Assembly (NCBI GenBank): GCA_958510825.1
Contig: OY294051.1
Location: 5,722,407 to 5,786,406 of the forward strand
DNA: 64,000 bases
From: Brachypterus glaber
Taxonomy: Eukaryota; Arthropoda; Insecta; Coleoptera; Kateretidae
Reading direction: 5' to 3'
How positions within the stretch are numbered: position 1 is the first letter of the stretch; each line of letters begins with the position of its first letter. The translations under genes were made by a program, and so were the position numbers. The notes beneath the pieces are model-generated. The model made no database searches, had not been told where the DNA came from, and saw only the letters and a list, made by a program, of their open reading frames with translations. Shown here one piece after another: positions 53,590 through 63,729 of the stretch.

Positions 53590-53883
53590 AATTTGACAGA
53601 ATTTTTCTTTGGGGCTACCCGAAGGATAGGGTGTATCTCAACAAGCCCAGGACTATTTAACAGCTTAGCCAGACATGTTAAGAGCCGTCATGGAAAATGT
53701 CGTGAAAAGAGCACATGTTTGCAAATCGGATAATGGACTTTATTTAAAAGACATGATTTTTCATACATAGTTAAAAAAATTGCATTTCCTGTATTCTATA
53801 TTGTAAAAAATAAGCAAAAAAAATGACAAACAAAAAATTTATCTAATTTTTAATTGGTAAAGCGACTTACGGGCCACCCTGTA
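53590..53883 (+). pseudogene. mariner/Tc-like transposase C-terminal remnant
   Basis: Across two frames 53604-53760 reads FFFGYPKDRVYLNKPRTI, then after stops QLS, EPSWKMS, KEHMFANR and KDMIFHT. This is the usual tail of DDE mariner-like transposases after the last catalytic residue (FWGY.K..VY..P). Several stops break it. It ends with ACGGGCCACCCTGTATTA (53868-53885), a typical mariner terminal repeat next to TA. The catalytic triad is not visible and the left end was not found. Confidence 0.6.
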
Positions 53884-54163
53884 TTAAATCAAAGTCGAAA
53901 GGAATAAATTTGATCACGCAGCCTTTAATCAAACCAATTAACATCTTTAAATAGAAATTTACATTTAGAAAAACATCAAGGTGTGCTTTGAGGCACGTTG
54001 CCTCAAACAACAATGAAAAAAAGCAATAAACAATAACCAATCGTATGTTTCCTTTGGCAAAATCTCGAGGAACCTACATATGGCAGAGAAATCGGAAATA
54101 CAAATAGGCTGGGAGGTAAAATTATATTTTCAAAAACATGCACATGCTAAAAGAATTAAGGGC

Positions 54164-54306
54164 ATATCCACAGCCTCGCATAAGAACATAATACATAACA
54201 ATGCGATGCCGTGATTGTCTTAATGTGCCGCCATGTATCTTGTAAGCCAAACACGGCATCGCATTTTTATGTTTTATGTTCTTATGCAAGCTTCTGGATA
54301 GGTCTT
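54164..54306. mobile_element. Small foldback MITE, GCATAAGAACATAA arms
   Basis: CATATCCACAGCCTCGCATA, AGAACATAATACATAAC and AATGCGATGCCGTG pair with CACGGCATCGCATT, TATGTTTTATGTTCTTATGC and CTTCTGGATAGG. Confidence 0.7.
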
Positions 54307-54344
54307 AAGAGAACACTTTATTTGAGTCGTGTATTCCCCAGGAA

Positions 54345-54535
54345 ACCAGAAGACGTCCACAATGTACTATAGTCGTCAGTTTTAGGTCATATTTTCGACG
54401 GCATACATACATACATACATACATACATATGCGTCGTACTACGTATTACAGACGTCGACATCAGTTTTTGGTCAAATCTTGACGTCATCAAAATTGTACG
54501 TCGCTGGGACGTCAATTTAATGCTGAGGCTATAGG
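54345..54535. repeat. ACGTC-rich patch with CATA microsatellite
   Basis: AGACGTCCAC, CGACGGCATACATACATACA, CAGACGTCGACATC, TTGACGTCATC, TACGTCGCTGGGACGTCAA. It resembles the interior of the 14699-14885 foldback but has no clear ends; (CATA)n at 54406-54428. Confidence 0.55.
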
Positions 54536-55084
54536 TGGCGCTACATATTGTTTTAAGCCACTAAAAAAAGTTTTAAATTCTGTATGATTCTTTTTTTAAA
54601 TTTATTTTTGAAAAATTATTTTTTTTTATTTTTCCTTTTTCAATAAAAGATCTTTAACATTTTTTTTTTGAAAATTATTTTTTTTTAGTATTTGGGAAAA
54701 TTCAATATATTATTTACTGTAAATAGTTTAGTATATTATATTATAATGGAACGCGCAGCATTACATATCTTCACGGCTTGTTTATTTGTCCAATTAAAGA
54801 GCCGTTATACCAGGTGTCACTACCAAGACAAATTGGATGTTTTAAGAAGTTATCATGAGACTCGTGAAAATGAAACTTATAAGCTTGCCTGCAGGCACGG
54901 ATTAAAAGTAACAACATATGCATTAGCAGTATTTTGATTATAATCAAATAATATTTATTAGCCATAATATATTATCAAGGTATAATTAATTATTTAATAA
55001 TATAACTAAAAGTAGTATTATTAAAAGTCGAGTTACTCTATCTAGCAGCGGTTTTAGTGTGACTCCAATGAACAGCAGTCCAAT
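54536..55084. other. AT-rich spacer
   Basis: A short frame from ATG at 54749 (MERAALHIFTACLFVQLKSR...) to 54937 is the only candidate; no domain is recognised and it lacks splice or promoter support. Confidence 0.3.
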
Positions 55085-55415
55085 ACGTTAGGCACAACGA
55101 ACTAATAACTCTTCTCTCTAGAATAGGCATTTCATTTGTAAAAACTGAAAAAAACGTAGCCAACATATACATTTGTCTGTGTTACTCGCACAGCTTTGTT
55201 CTAACAGAGACAACAATAACAGTTACTGGTTATTGTTGTTCAGGCCTGAATATACCTACTATTTGTTTACAAACAAACCGAGATGTTGGCGATACTTTAT
55301 ATTAACGGTATGAGTATTCTAGAGAGAAGAGTTGTTCTCTCTCTCTCTATTTATTTGGTCTTTTTCTTCCGAATAATTAACCAGAGAAGAGTTGTTAGTT
55401 CGTTGGTTAGGCAAC
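55085..55415. mobile_element. Foldback with AACTCTTCTCTCTAGAAT arms
   Basis: GGCACAACGAACTAATAACT, CTTCTCTCTAGAATAG pairs twice on the right: ATTCTAGAGAGAAGAGTTGT (55315) and AGAGAAGAGTTGTTAGTTCG (55384). The duplicated right arm frames a TCTCTCTC run. Confidence 0.6.
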
Positions 55416-55910
55416 ATAAATTTGGGTCTTCAATACCAACCCAAAAATTCCCTAAAAATATTATATTTGGATTTTTTCACAGTGCAACAAAAAATGTGCA
55501 TGATATGCAAAATTATTAAAGAATACATAAAACAGCTTATTAAACACAAAAACAAGTACAAAATCTTCACACACAACGGGGTATTATCACTGACTGTCAA
55601 ATTAAGGAGTAGGTCATAAGTTCCCTAGGAAACTTTAGACCTACTGTACACATAGCTGTGTTATAAAAATAGTTTTTTATTTAAAAAAAAACAAATATCT
55701 TACCTTCATGTAATTTAAAATATAATCTAAAATGTTATTTTTACCTAAAATATGCATAATTTTATTTCAAAACAATAATAATTATACTTTTATCTCTTTC
55801 TGTAGAACTTCTTTTTTTATCTAATTTAAATAGGCGGCAGTCCATTAAATGAGCATCTAGTATGTCATCAGGAACGATCCGAGCTTTTTGTCGTGAGGGG
55901 CTGTGACGGT
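55416..55910. other. Spacer, nothing recognised
   Basis: AT-rich with short frames only. Confidence 0.3.
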
Positions 55911-55914
55911 AAGA

Positions 55915-56115
55915 TTTGCCGACTTCCAGAATTTTTTCCTCCCAAAAAAAATTACCCCTAGCTAAAATTTTGATAACTAAAAAAAAGGTCCTCACCTTCA
56001 AAACTTTGTCCACGCGCCAAACCCAAATTTGCCGACTACCAGAATTTTTCCTCAAAAAAAAATTATCCCTAGCAAAAATTTTAATTACTTAAAAAAAGGG
56101 CCTCATCTTCAAAAT
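55915..56115 (+). repeat. ~117 bp direct duplication
   Basis: TTTGCCGACTTCCAGAATTT...CTCACCTTCAAAACTTTG is followed immediately by TTTGCCGACTACCAGAATTT...CTCATCTTCAAAATTTTG. Confidence 0.75.
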
Positions 56116-56602
56116 TTTGCTTTTTTCAGTGTTGTCTAAAGCTCGGTATGTTAATGGACTGTGTTTATAAAATAGATAATGCGTAAATTCACCCTAACGC
56201 ATTCCAACAATTATACATGCACACATCAGTGACCAGAGTATAAAAAAATAAAAAAATATATATAGACAATGAATTTCCGTTTTAGCTTTTCATGACAAAA
56301 TCAAAATCAGTCTGAATCATACGGTCACCGCGAAATCAATTTAAACCGAAAAAAAAATCACAGAAGTAAAAACAAAATTAATTAGTACCCGAACAGTTCC
56401 TTAAATTTAAATTGTGTGTGTATGTGTATTTTGTGCTTGGTGTGTGTTGTGTAAACCATTTGAGAAATTACTTTACAATCATAGCATTTAGAAAAAATTA
56501 AAAGTATTCTTATTTTGCTTGGGTAATGAATCTTAGGATGAAACGGAGCACCGAAGGTATTATAGGCATAAAGATTTCAATACAATTATGGAACAGTAAA
56601 CT

Positions 56603-57058
56603 TATACCCAGAGAGCACATAATAACTATTAGATATCCAGGGGATATACTTTCTGGATCTAGATTATATCCATTGGATAGTCTGGATAGACATTAGACAT
56701 CCAAAGTCCGCCTATATCCAGGCTATCCATTGGATATCCACGATATATCTAGTGCGCATATATTTTTTAACCTCCCTAAAGTATAACCACTGGATATCCA
56801 TTAGAGATCCATCGTGGATATCCAGGATATCCATGGATATCCATGATGGATATCTAATGGATATCTAGTGGATATACTTTAGGGAGGTTAAAAAAATATA
56901 TGTCCAATTGATATCTCATGGATATCCTAGATATAGGAGGACATTTGGAAGACCATGGGATATCTAATGGCTATCCAGGATAACCAATGGATATACTCTA
57001 TAACCAGAAAGTATATCCCCTGGATATCTAATAGTTATTATATACTGTCTGGGTATAT
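56603..57058. mobile_element. Foldback element built from GGATATCC words
   Basis: The ends TATACCCAGAGAG and CTGTCTGGGTATA are inverted. In between, TGGATATCCA and close variants (GGATATC, GATATCC) occur more than a dozen times. The outer arms are matched: AATAACTATTAGATATCCAG / CTGGATATCTAATAGTTATT, and TTTTTTAACCTCCCTAAAGT / ACTTTAGGGAGGTTAAAAAA. The centre is AGGATATCCATGGATATCCA. Confidence 0.8.
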
Positions 57059-57297
57059 ACTCAAGAAATTACACAATTGTTTTTATAATAATAATAATTA
57101 TAATTTATCTTATGAAAGAGTATTTGTAGAAAAATTGGGTATAACAAGACGACCAATTAAAAAAATCTTATTTCTAAATATATATTAAAACCATTTATCT
57201 TAGGTATTTCTATTAAGCAAAATCAGTACGGTAAAATCAGTAATTAAAACTTTTATATATATATTTCAATATAATTAAATTAAAGCATTCTTAAACA
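57059..57297. other. AT-rich spacer
   Basis: No structure seen. Confidence 0.3.
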
Positions 57298-57599
57298 TCT
57301 GCTTTAACAATTTTTGTTTCCTATAGGATGGATCTGGTCTGATGTTATTTAGCTGGTTCTAAAAACATGTTCTTTACAAGATGATAGACAAAAAAAAACA
57401 TTTTCCTCTTCTGCTCCTTCTTCTTCTTTTTCTTCTTCTTCTTATTCTGCTTTAACAATTTTTGTTTCCTATAGGATGGATCTGGTCTGATGTTATTTAG
57501 CTGGTTCTAAAAATATGTTATTTACAAGATGATAGACAAAAAAAACATTTTCGTCTTCTGCTCCTTCTTCATCTTCTTCTTCTGCTTCTTCTTCTTCTT

Positions 57600-57630
<31 letters not shown>

Positions 57631-57690
57631 TTCTTCTTCCTCCTCCTCCTTCTTCTCCTCCTCCTCCTCCTCCTCCTATTCTTCTTTTTA
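57298..57690 (+). repeat. ~148 bp tandem duplication running into a (TTC)n tract
   Basis: CTGCTTTAACAATTTTTGTT..GATGATAGACAAAAAAAA at 57299-57400 recurs at 57448-57545. Each copy ends in a TTC/TCC tract; the second expands to over 100 bp of TTC, CCT and TCC (57570-57690). Frames of F/L or R/G through it are artefacts. Confidence 0.85.
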
Positions 57691-57882
57691 TTTTTTCCTT
57701 CCTTTTCTTTCTGTTTCTATTCTTCTCCTTTGTCCTAAGGTTTATTACTCCATAGCAAAAATAATTTAAATTAATTTTGAAATTCAATTAGTAGTTACTA
57801 ATTATAGTTAACAGTAATAAAATGTAGATGTTTTAAAATACTTATTTTGAAAAGTAAAATTAACAATGTAGTTTACAAAAAA

Positions 57883-59283
57883 ATGGACATATTTCGATAC
57901 ATATTCCAAAAACTGTGCATGTGTCTGTTTTCACAACGAGGGCATTGGGAACCATACCACTTAAAACCACCAAACTCAAACAAAAACCACCAAGCGATAC
58001 TAAAATTACGCATGAAGGATCCAAAGCTCAAAAAGGATATTTCTTTAAAACCAGAATGGTTAAAGGAATGGACGATTTCTAAAGGCTGGATCCATAATCG
58101 TTCTCATTTACTGAGTTTGGGCAAAAAGTCTTCGAAGAAAATGAAGAAAGCGGAAAGTTGGGAAGATGTATCTGATTCTACCAGTGACTCTTCAGTTTCC
58201 TTAACAAATGTTGAAGATTTAATATCTATAAGGAGCATAGATGATTTTATTTATACACCAGAAGTAAGAAAAAGAGAGGATAATGATTTAGATAAAATTG
58301 AGGCTGTTAATACCCCTAATATAAACACTATCAATTCAGATGATATTATAATAATAGAGAAGGAGGAAAAACATGATTTTTCACTGTTATTTCATGAAGT
58401 TTCAACCAATTACAGACAAAACTTCCCAGAAAACTTCAACAAATATTCAAGTGATCTACAGCTTCCTGAAATCTATAAAGAACGATTGTTGATTAACAAA
58501 AATAAAGATAAAAATGTATTTTTAGAAATATTAAAATATTTAAAGCCGAAAAAAAGTTATTTTGCAAATGGTTCCAACTGTAAATTTACTGTAAATCAGT
58601 TGTATGATAAAAACGATGTAAGGGAAAGTAAGAGATATATCATCAAGAAACCTTCAAGTAGTATAGGGAAGAATATTGCGATGTATAACACTTTAAATTC
58701 AAAAACAAACTTACATGAAGATACTATCTACGAATGTTCTGAGTATTCTGATAAAAGTTTAGATAATTCTTTGAGCTATATCTATCATAACCCTATTTAC
58801 AATCATAGTGAACCTTTGCCTTTGGAAAAATATTATGATTTTCATACCAATCATGTTTTCAATAGCAGAAATTTTGTGAATAGACTTAGTCATATTAAAT
58901 TTCATAAAAGATTAAAAACTGAAAAATGTATAATTAGGCATATTAAAGTGAGAATAATGTTAGATTTAAGGATTGGTAGAATACAGAAGGTAGGAAAAAA
59001 TGGGAAAAATAAGTTTTTTGGAAGAAAAAGGAGGAAAATTAAAAACGAAAATGGTCAAAATGAGTCGGATTTGCGGAAGAATATTTCTAGGGTCCACGAT
59101 GAACAAAGAAGGATTGGAAATGGGAAAACTTCGATTAAAATACAGAATTTAAGGTATTTAGCACGTTATGCATACCTATGTACCATATTTTTCATTATTT
59201 CGTATACACTATGGTCTGTTTTTTCAAGTAAGATACTAAATCAAAAATTTCACAGTAAATATTTTTACAACAGGTTCGAATAG
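57883..59283 (+). CDS. Unrecognised 466-residue protein, C-terminus in a MITE
   Basis: An intact 1.4 kb frame in AT-rich DNA, from ATG at 57883 (AAAAAAATGG) to TAG at 59281. The frame is open upstream to 57808, with an acceptor-like AACAG at 57810-57814, so it may be the last exon of a longer gene. Seen: W-rich HWEPYHLKPP and PEWLKEWTISKGW near the start, a basic KKSSKKMKK, an acidic serine/threonine stretch (SWEDVSDSTSDSS), a basic FGRKRRKIKN patch around residue 385, and one hydrophobic segment AYLCTIFFIISYTLWSVF near the end, possibly a tail anchor. The last roughly 24 codons, from LWSVFSSK on, including the stop, are inside the family C MITE. No known family recognised. Varied codon and residue use argues for real coding over chance; a pseudogene or transposon-borne ORF is possible. 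Confidence 0.5.
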   Translation: MDIFRYIFQKLCMCLFSQRGHWEPYHLKPPNSNKNHQAILKLRMKDPKLKKDISLKPEWLKEWTISKGWIHNRSHLLSLGKKSSKKMKKAESWEDVSDSTSDSSVSLTNVEDLISIRSIDDFIYTPEVRKREDNDLDKIEAVNTPNINTINSDDIIIIEKEEKHDFSLLFHEVSTNYRQNFPENFNKYSSDLQLPEIYKERLLINKNKDKNVFLEILKYLKPKKSYFANGSNCKFTVNQLYDKNDVRESKRYIIKKPSSSIGKNIAMYNTLNSKTNLHEDTIYECSEYSDKSLDNSLSYIYHNPIYNHSEPLPLEKYYDFHTNHVFNSRNFVNRLSHIKFHKRLKTEKCIIRHIKVRIMLDLRIGRIQKVGKNGKNKFFGRKRRKIKNENGQNESDLRKNISRVHDEQRRIGNGKTSIKIQNLRYLARYAYLCTIFFIISYTLWSVFSSKILNQKFHSKYFYNRFE

Positions 59284-59424
59284 TATATGTTTGTGTATAG
59301 AATATAGTTATATTTTATAAAATAAACTACGCAGTATATTCGCACATCCAGTATTCGAATCTGTTTTAAAAATACTCACTGTGCGATTTTTAATTTACTA
59401 TCTTGCTTGATGAAACAGACCATA
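59210..59424. mobile_element. MITE family C, compact copy
   Basis: TATGGTCTGTTTTTTCAAGT and GCTTGATGAAACAGACCATA with arms of about 75 bp (ACTAAATCAAAAATTTCACAG / CTGTGCGATTTTTAATTTAC, GGTTCGAATAGTATATG / TATTCGAATCTG). It overlaps the end of the 57883 frame by 74 bp. Related to 3072-4339. Confidence 0.8.
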
Positions 59425-60455
59425 GGTCGTACGAAAAGTTAATATTATTAATATTATTTAGCATTGACACATTTTTGACTTGTTAATTATTAACATAATA
59501 GTCCGTTTGCCATTGGCCATATCCTCTTCAAAGAGCCCACAAACGGAATTACAGAGTTTAGTTCTGCTTTCATAATCTTAAAAACCCTAAACTTACAGAC
59601 AAAGGAGGGTATCGCTTATGGGCCCAGCTGCTCCCGATCACCAAACTTTGCACACTTGTAGATATCCAAAAAATATTCAGATTTACAAAATTATAGGTCT
59701 CAAACCATTCCAGAACATCTTCAAATAAGCTCTTCTAATGTTAAATTTTTGACAAGAAAAATTCACAATGGCAACACCTTATTTACTTGTCACATTTTGA
59801 GCTCATAATACAACCAAAAATTTTTCTACGATCTAAAATAAATAAATACATTTCAGGCAGTAAGTTCATAACCTTTGATTAAAAATAAATAATAATTTTA
59901 TATAAAAAAAGGAGGGGTCAAAACATCGTAGCATATACCTGACAGCTGTTTTACGATTGACATGCCGGTTGCCTACACTCTAGCGCGCATAATTCAATTT
60001 TGTGCTTGCTGTCATGGCAACGAGCAGAAAAGTAAAATGCTAAGAAATAGGTTATTTTGCGGTCTGGTTTTGTAGAAATGTTAAGTTTTCTATTAGATCT
60101 TAGAAAAAAATTTTCCTGGTCGGAGAACCATTTTAAATCTGGCATTTTTAGAAAAGTACATAAACATTAATTATACGGTAAACTGCTTATAAAAAATCAC
60201 AAAAAACGAAACCCTGTTGTTTTTTATGTAGGTAAAAAAATTATTCAAATGGTCCCACAATACCTATTTTGTGAATATATGGGATTAAGAGTTTTAAGCA
60301 AATGACGGCATAGTTCTTCTGTCGGAAGTCGACACATTGTAGGTTCCGGTTCTCTGCGCTTTTGTTTTGATGGTGATCGGAAATATACATGGCTAGAACT
60401 ATTTTGTTATGCTTAATGGAGGACTAAGTTATGTAAATGAACTACATCAATGATT
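59425..60455. other. Spacer, nothing recognised
   Basis: AT-rich, with short non-repetitive GC-richer patches (for example GGGCCCAGCTGCTCCCGATC at 59619). No gene or element boundary identified. Confidence 0.35.
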
Positions 60456-60765
60456 TTATCCAATACATACAGATAATAAGACAATTACCAGCTTTATTTT
60501 AAATAGATAAACTCAATAATAACCCCCGCGTGGCTTTTACTTTATTGAGTGGATAATTATTTATTTTACCCACTCAACTGTCACTTGTCAAATTATTTTC
60601 TTGTAAATGTCATTAAAATTTTTAATAAAAATATGAATTCCTAAGCTATTTATTGGATAAAACCTTGTACCTCTCGAAAACTAACCTGCTTGGCTGACGC
60701 CTTGCAGGTTAATTTTCTCATGGGCAATATATTACTTTACCCACTAGTACCATAAATAACTATTA
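60456..60765 (-). mobile_element. MITE family H, copy 4
   Basis: Reverse of 38718-39054, including GGCTGACGCCTTGCAGG and the AATAGTTATTTATGGTACTA end. Slightly shorter than copy 3 owing to small deletions near the GC-rich palindrome. Confidence 0.8.
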
Positions 60766-60957
60766 TGTTTGGTATGTAATAATTAGGACGGCCCTATTTT
60801 TTAAGTTTAAAATTGTCCTGAAGAAGCGACAAAAAGTCTGTGAAACGTCAGATATTTTGTATTTGTTTTAAAAAAGATAATTATAATTTTTTGATTCACT
60901 TTCAGCGACCCCAAAATTTTAATAAAAATTAGAACATATTTTTTTCTAAAACATTGC

Positions 60958-61133
60958 TACACCGATAAAAAGGATTCCTTGATCCAAGGACACGTGTCTT
61001 TCGATATGTTCAAAGCCATATTCTCTTGTTTCAAGGCTAGCATTTCTTTGAACCAAAGTCAATATCCTTGAATGGAAAAAACGTGTTTTTAAATGAAGAT
61101 CGTCACTCTTCATTTAAGGACATTGACTTTGGT
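60958..61133. mobile_element. Foldback family L, copy 3 (right end missing)
   Basis: CTACACCGATAAAAAGGATT, CCTTGATCCAAGGACACGTG, ATATGTTCAAAGCCATATTC, and GGACATTGACTTTGGTTCAT. The copy breaks off at about 61133, before the right arm's ACACGTGT. Confidence 0.65.
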
Positions 61134-61610
61134 TCATTAAAAATGATTGCTTCTGGTTCTGATTAATAAAATGGTAATAATAATATAAATAATTATTATA
61201 ATAAATACATAATTATTATTATTGTTATATTTAATGTATTGCATATTAAATATCTATATTTAACACGTAGCCCTGGAAAAGATATTATGATTTATTTCTA
61301 ATTAAACACTCATATAAATATTTATGTATATAACTAAGCAAGTACCGAGGCAAGTACGTCAGTTTATTCATAACTGAAGAAGAGATAGAATAAGAAAAAC
61401 GTAAACAATAATTATACGTAACCAAAAAAAAAACAAATAACCCTCTAATGCACAACTAAAGGCATTTTACAGTTATAAATATGAATACACATATATTATA
61501 TAGTGTGGGTGGGAATTAGATTTTTGTTTTTTTTGTTTGTTTTTTTTTGTTCCAAATTAATATATAGCTGTTGTTTTGTTGACAGTAGTTTTTTTTTAAA
61601 TCTGGGACAC
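61134..61610. other. AT-rich spacer
   Basis: AATAATTATTATAATAA-type low complexity around 61175-61230; nothing else. Confidence 0.3.
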
Positions 61611-62277
61611 TAGGGTGGAGCGATTTTTTTTTCGCCCAATCATATAGCACTATGTACCAAAAGTTGCCTTTATTATAGAACATAACAATTTTTTTGGAGG
61701 TCGTTTTGATTCCCCGCGAGGGCCTTGAAATTAATCAAAATTTAAGAAATTTTAAAAATTTGTTGAATGAACCAATAATAATCCCAATTTGAAAATTGCA
61801 TTACAGGGGTTTTTGAGGTTCCTGAAACCGAATCTGATAATAAAAAAATTCTCCATCCCTGCGGGGGTGAGGGGGTAAATATTTTGAAATATTTTCCATA
61901 TCTTAGTGAAAATTTGTATATGGTTTTTGAGATTGCTAAAACTGAATTTTGAAATATCTTTTTTCTAAATCCACCTCCTTAGGGGTGGGGGATGACTTTT
62001 TTGAAAATTGGTTTCTTGTGGGTTTTGAGGTTGATAAAAGTAAATCTGATAATAAAAATGATCTAACTCTACTTAAGTCGAAAACCTCTTTTTACCAATT
62101 TTCACGAAAATCACCCCCCACCCCCTAGGGGTAGAGGTGAACCATTTTTGTTATCAGATTCACTTCCAAAAATTTAAAAAAATTACTGGTTTTGTTCTAT
62201 AATAAAGGCAACTTTTGGTACATAGTGCTATATGATTGAGAAAAAAAATTTTCGCTTCATTCTATGAGACACCCTAC
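61611..62277. mobile_element. Foldback MITE with TAGGGTG ends
   Basis: TAGGGTGGAGCGATTTTTTT, ATATAGCACTATGTACCAAA and AGTTGCCTTTATTATAGAAC pair with GTTCTATAATAAAGGCAACT, TTTGGTACATAGTGCTATAT and CACCCTA. The inside shows GGGGGTGAGGGGGTAAA / CACCCCCCACCCCCTAGGGG and repeated GAATCTGATAATAAAAA. Confidence 0.75.
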
Positions 62278-62589
62278 ATTTATTATAAAAATAATCTTAT
62301 TATACATTGATTAAGTTAAGTAGATGCAGAACACGCTATTGGCAAATAATTATAAATTGTAATTTACAAAAGCCGTCCCGTTTGTTCTAATTTTTGCAAT
62401 GAAACGGCAAATTTGCAACGATGCGATAAGAAATGCATACGTACACTGTAAAAAATACTACTGCTAAAAAAAATAATACTTTTTCTTATAAATATAAATA
62501 TATTTTTTTTTAAATAAAAATTGAAAACAAAAATTAAAAAGTTTTTTTAATATATGTATTTTTTAATAAATTTTTGATTTTTGTGAATT

Positions 62590-62735
62590 TTTTTTACCCC
62601 TTTCGACCCTTAAACCATCCCGTATTTTACCAAAGGGCTGCAAACTTTGAATAAGAAATATATGTTTAAAGTCTTTAGCTCAAAGCGTTCTGGAGTTATT
62701 GAGGTCACGAGTTTTCTACCAGAAAGATAGACAAA
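62590..62735 (-). repeat. Family G fragment leading into the microsatellite
   Basis: On the minus strand: TCTTTCTGGTAGAAAACTCG, TGACCTCAATAACTCCAGAA and CGCTTTGAGCTAAAGACTTT, then AACATATATTTCTTATTCAA, in family G order. The TGTC run of the family here is hugely expanded on the upstream side. Confidence 0.6.
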
Positions 62736-63285
62736 CAGACAAAGAGACAAACAGGGAAACAGAAAAATATACAAACTAAACAGACAAACAGACAGACAGA
62801 CAGACAAACAGACAAACAGACAAACAGACAAACAGACAAACAGACAAACAGACAAACAGACAAACAGACAAACAGACAAACAGACAAACAGACAAACAGA
62901 CAAACAGACAAACAGACAAACAGACATACAGACATACAGACAAACAGACATACAGACATACAGACAAACAGAAAAACAGACAAACAAACAGACACACAGA
63001 CAGACAAGCAGACAAGCAGATAAACAGACAAACAGACAAACAAACAGACAAACAGACAACAGATAAACAGGCAGACAAACAGTCAGATAAACAGACAAAG
63101 AGGCAAACAGGCAAACAGATAAACAGACCAACAGACAAACAGACAAACAGACGGACAGCAGACAAACAGGCAAATAGGCAGACAAAAAGGCAGACAAACA
63201 GGCAAACAGAAAAACAGACAAACAGACAAACAGACAAACAGAAAAACAGACAAACAGAAAAACAGACAAACAGCCAAACAGACCC
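62728..63285. repeat. (CAGACAAA)n microsatellite, about 550 bp
   Basis: Mostly the 8-mer CAGACAAA, purest at 62805-62925, with variant CAGACATA, CAGGCAAA and CAGAAAAA units toward the right end. The C/V/L/F-rich frames on the minus strand are translations of the repeat in frame-preserving 24 bp steps and are not genes. Confidence 0.95.
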
Positions 63286-63613
63286 TGAAATATTTTTATT
63301 TTAGAAATAAAAAAAGCAATAAAAAATTAATTTTTTTATTAATTCAGGATTATCCAAGGCGAAAATTGATATCAACTTATCAGCAGTTTTTTTTTTCTGC
63401 AGTGTACCATACTACGGTACCCCGAGAGGTTTACTGACCATGTACCATATGGTTTATGCTGTGAATTAATAAGGATACTTGATTATTTTGCGGAAATACA
63501 GTGATATAGTCATTTCGTGCCTACTTGAATTTCTAATGGGCTTTTTTCCATGGATTTCTTGAAATAACATACTTACATAAAACATTGATACTGCTGTACA
63601 GAATAAAAAATAT

Positions 63614-63720
63614 TTTATTTTCCCCAAGGAAAGTCTTGCGTTAGTAAAAAAAAACCTTAGAAAAAGTGTTATTGCTTTTTCACCTTTATCCAAAAAGGAT
63701 GATTTCCGTAAAAAAAAAAT
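63614..63720 (+). repeat. Family G fragment
   Basis: TATTTTCCCCAAGGAAAGTC, TTGCGTTAGTAAAAAAAAAC and GGATGATTTCCGTAAAAAAA match the left end of the family. It is cut off by family K at about 63735. Confidence 0.6.
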
Positions 63721-63729
63721 AAAAAAAAT

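Noticed and set aside
53344..53733. 129-codon frame as a host gene
   Set aside because: Its end overlaps, in another frame, a broken mariner transposase tail next to a mariner-type terminus; the frame itself shows no domain.
55762..56055. 97-codon minus-strand frame
   Set aside because: Lies over a 117 bp direct duplication and lacks any recognisable motif.
57529..57787. Poly-F/L (+) and poly-R/G (-) frames
   Set aside because: Translation of the (TTC)n/(TCC)n tract.
62610..63277. Long cysteine/valine/leucine/phenylalanine frames on the minus strand (up to 219 codons)
   Set aside because: They are three-frame translations of the CAGACAAA microsatellite, which keeps all frames open. No start context, no domain.
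62728..63285. CRISPR array
   Set aside because: Repeat unit is 8 bp with no spacers, in a eukaryotic genome.
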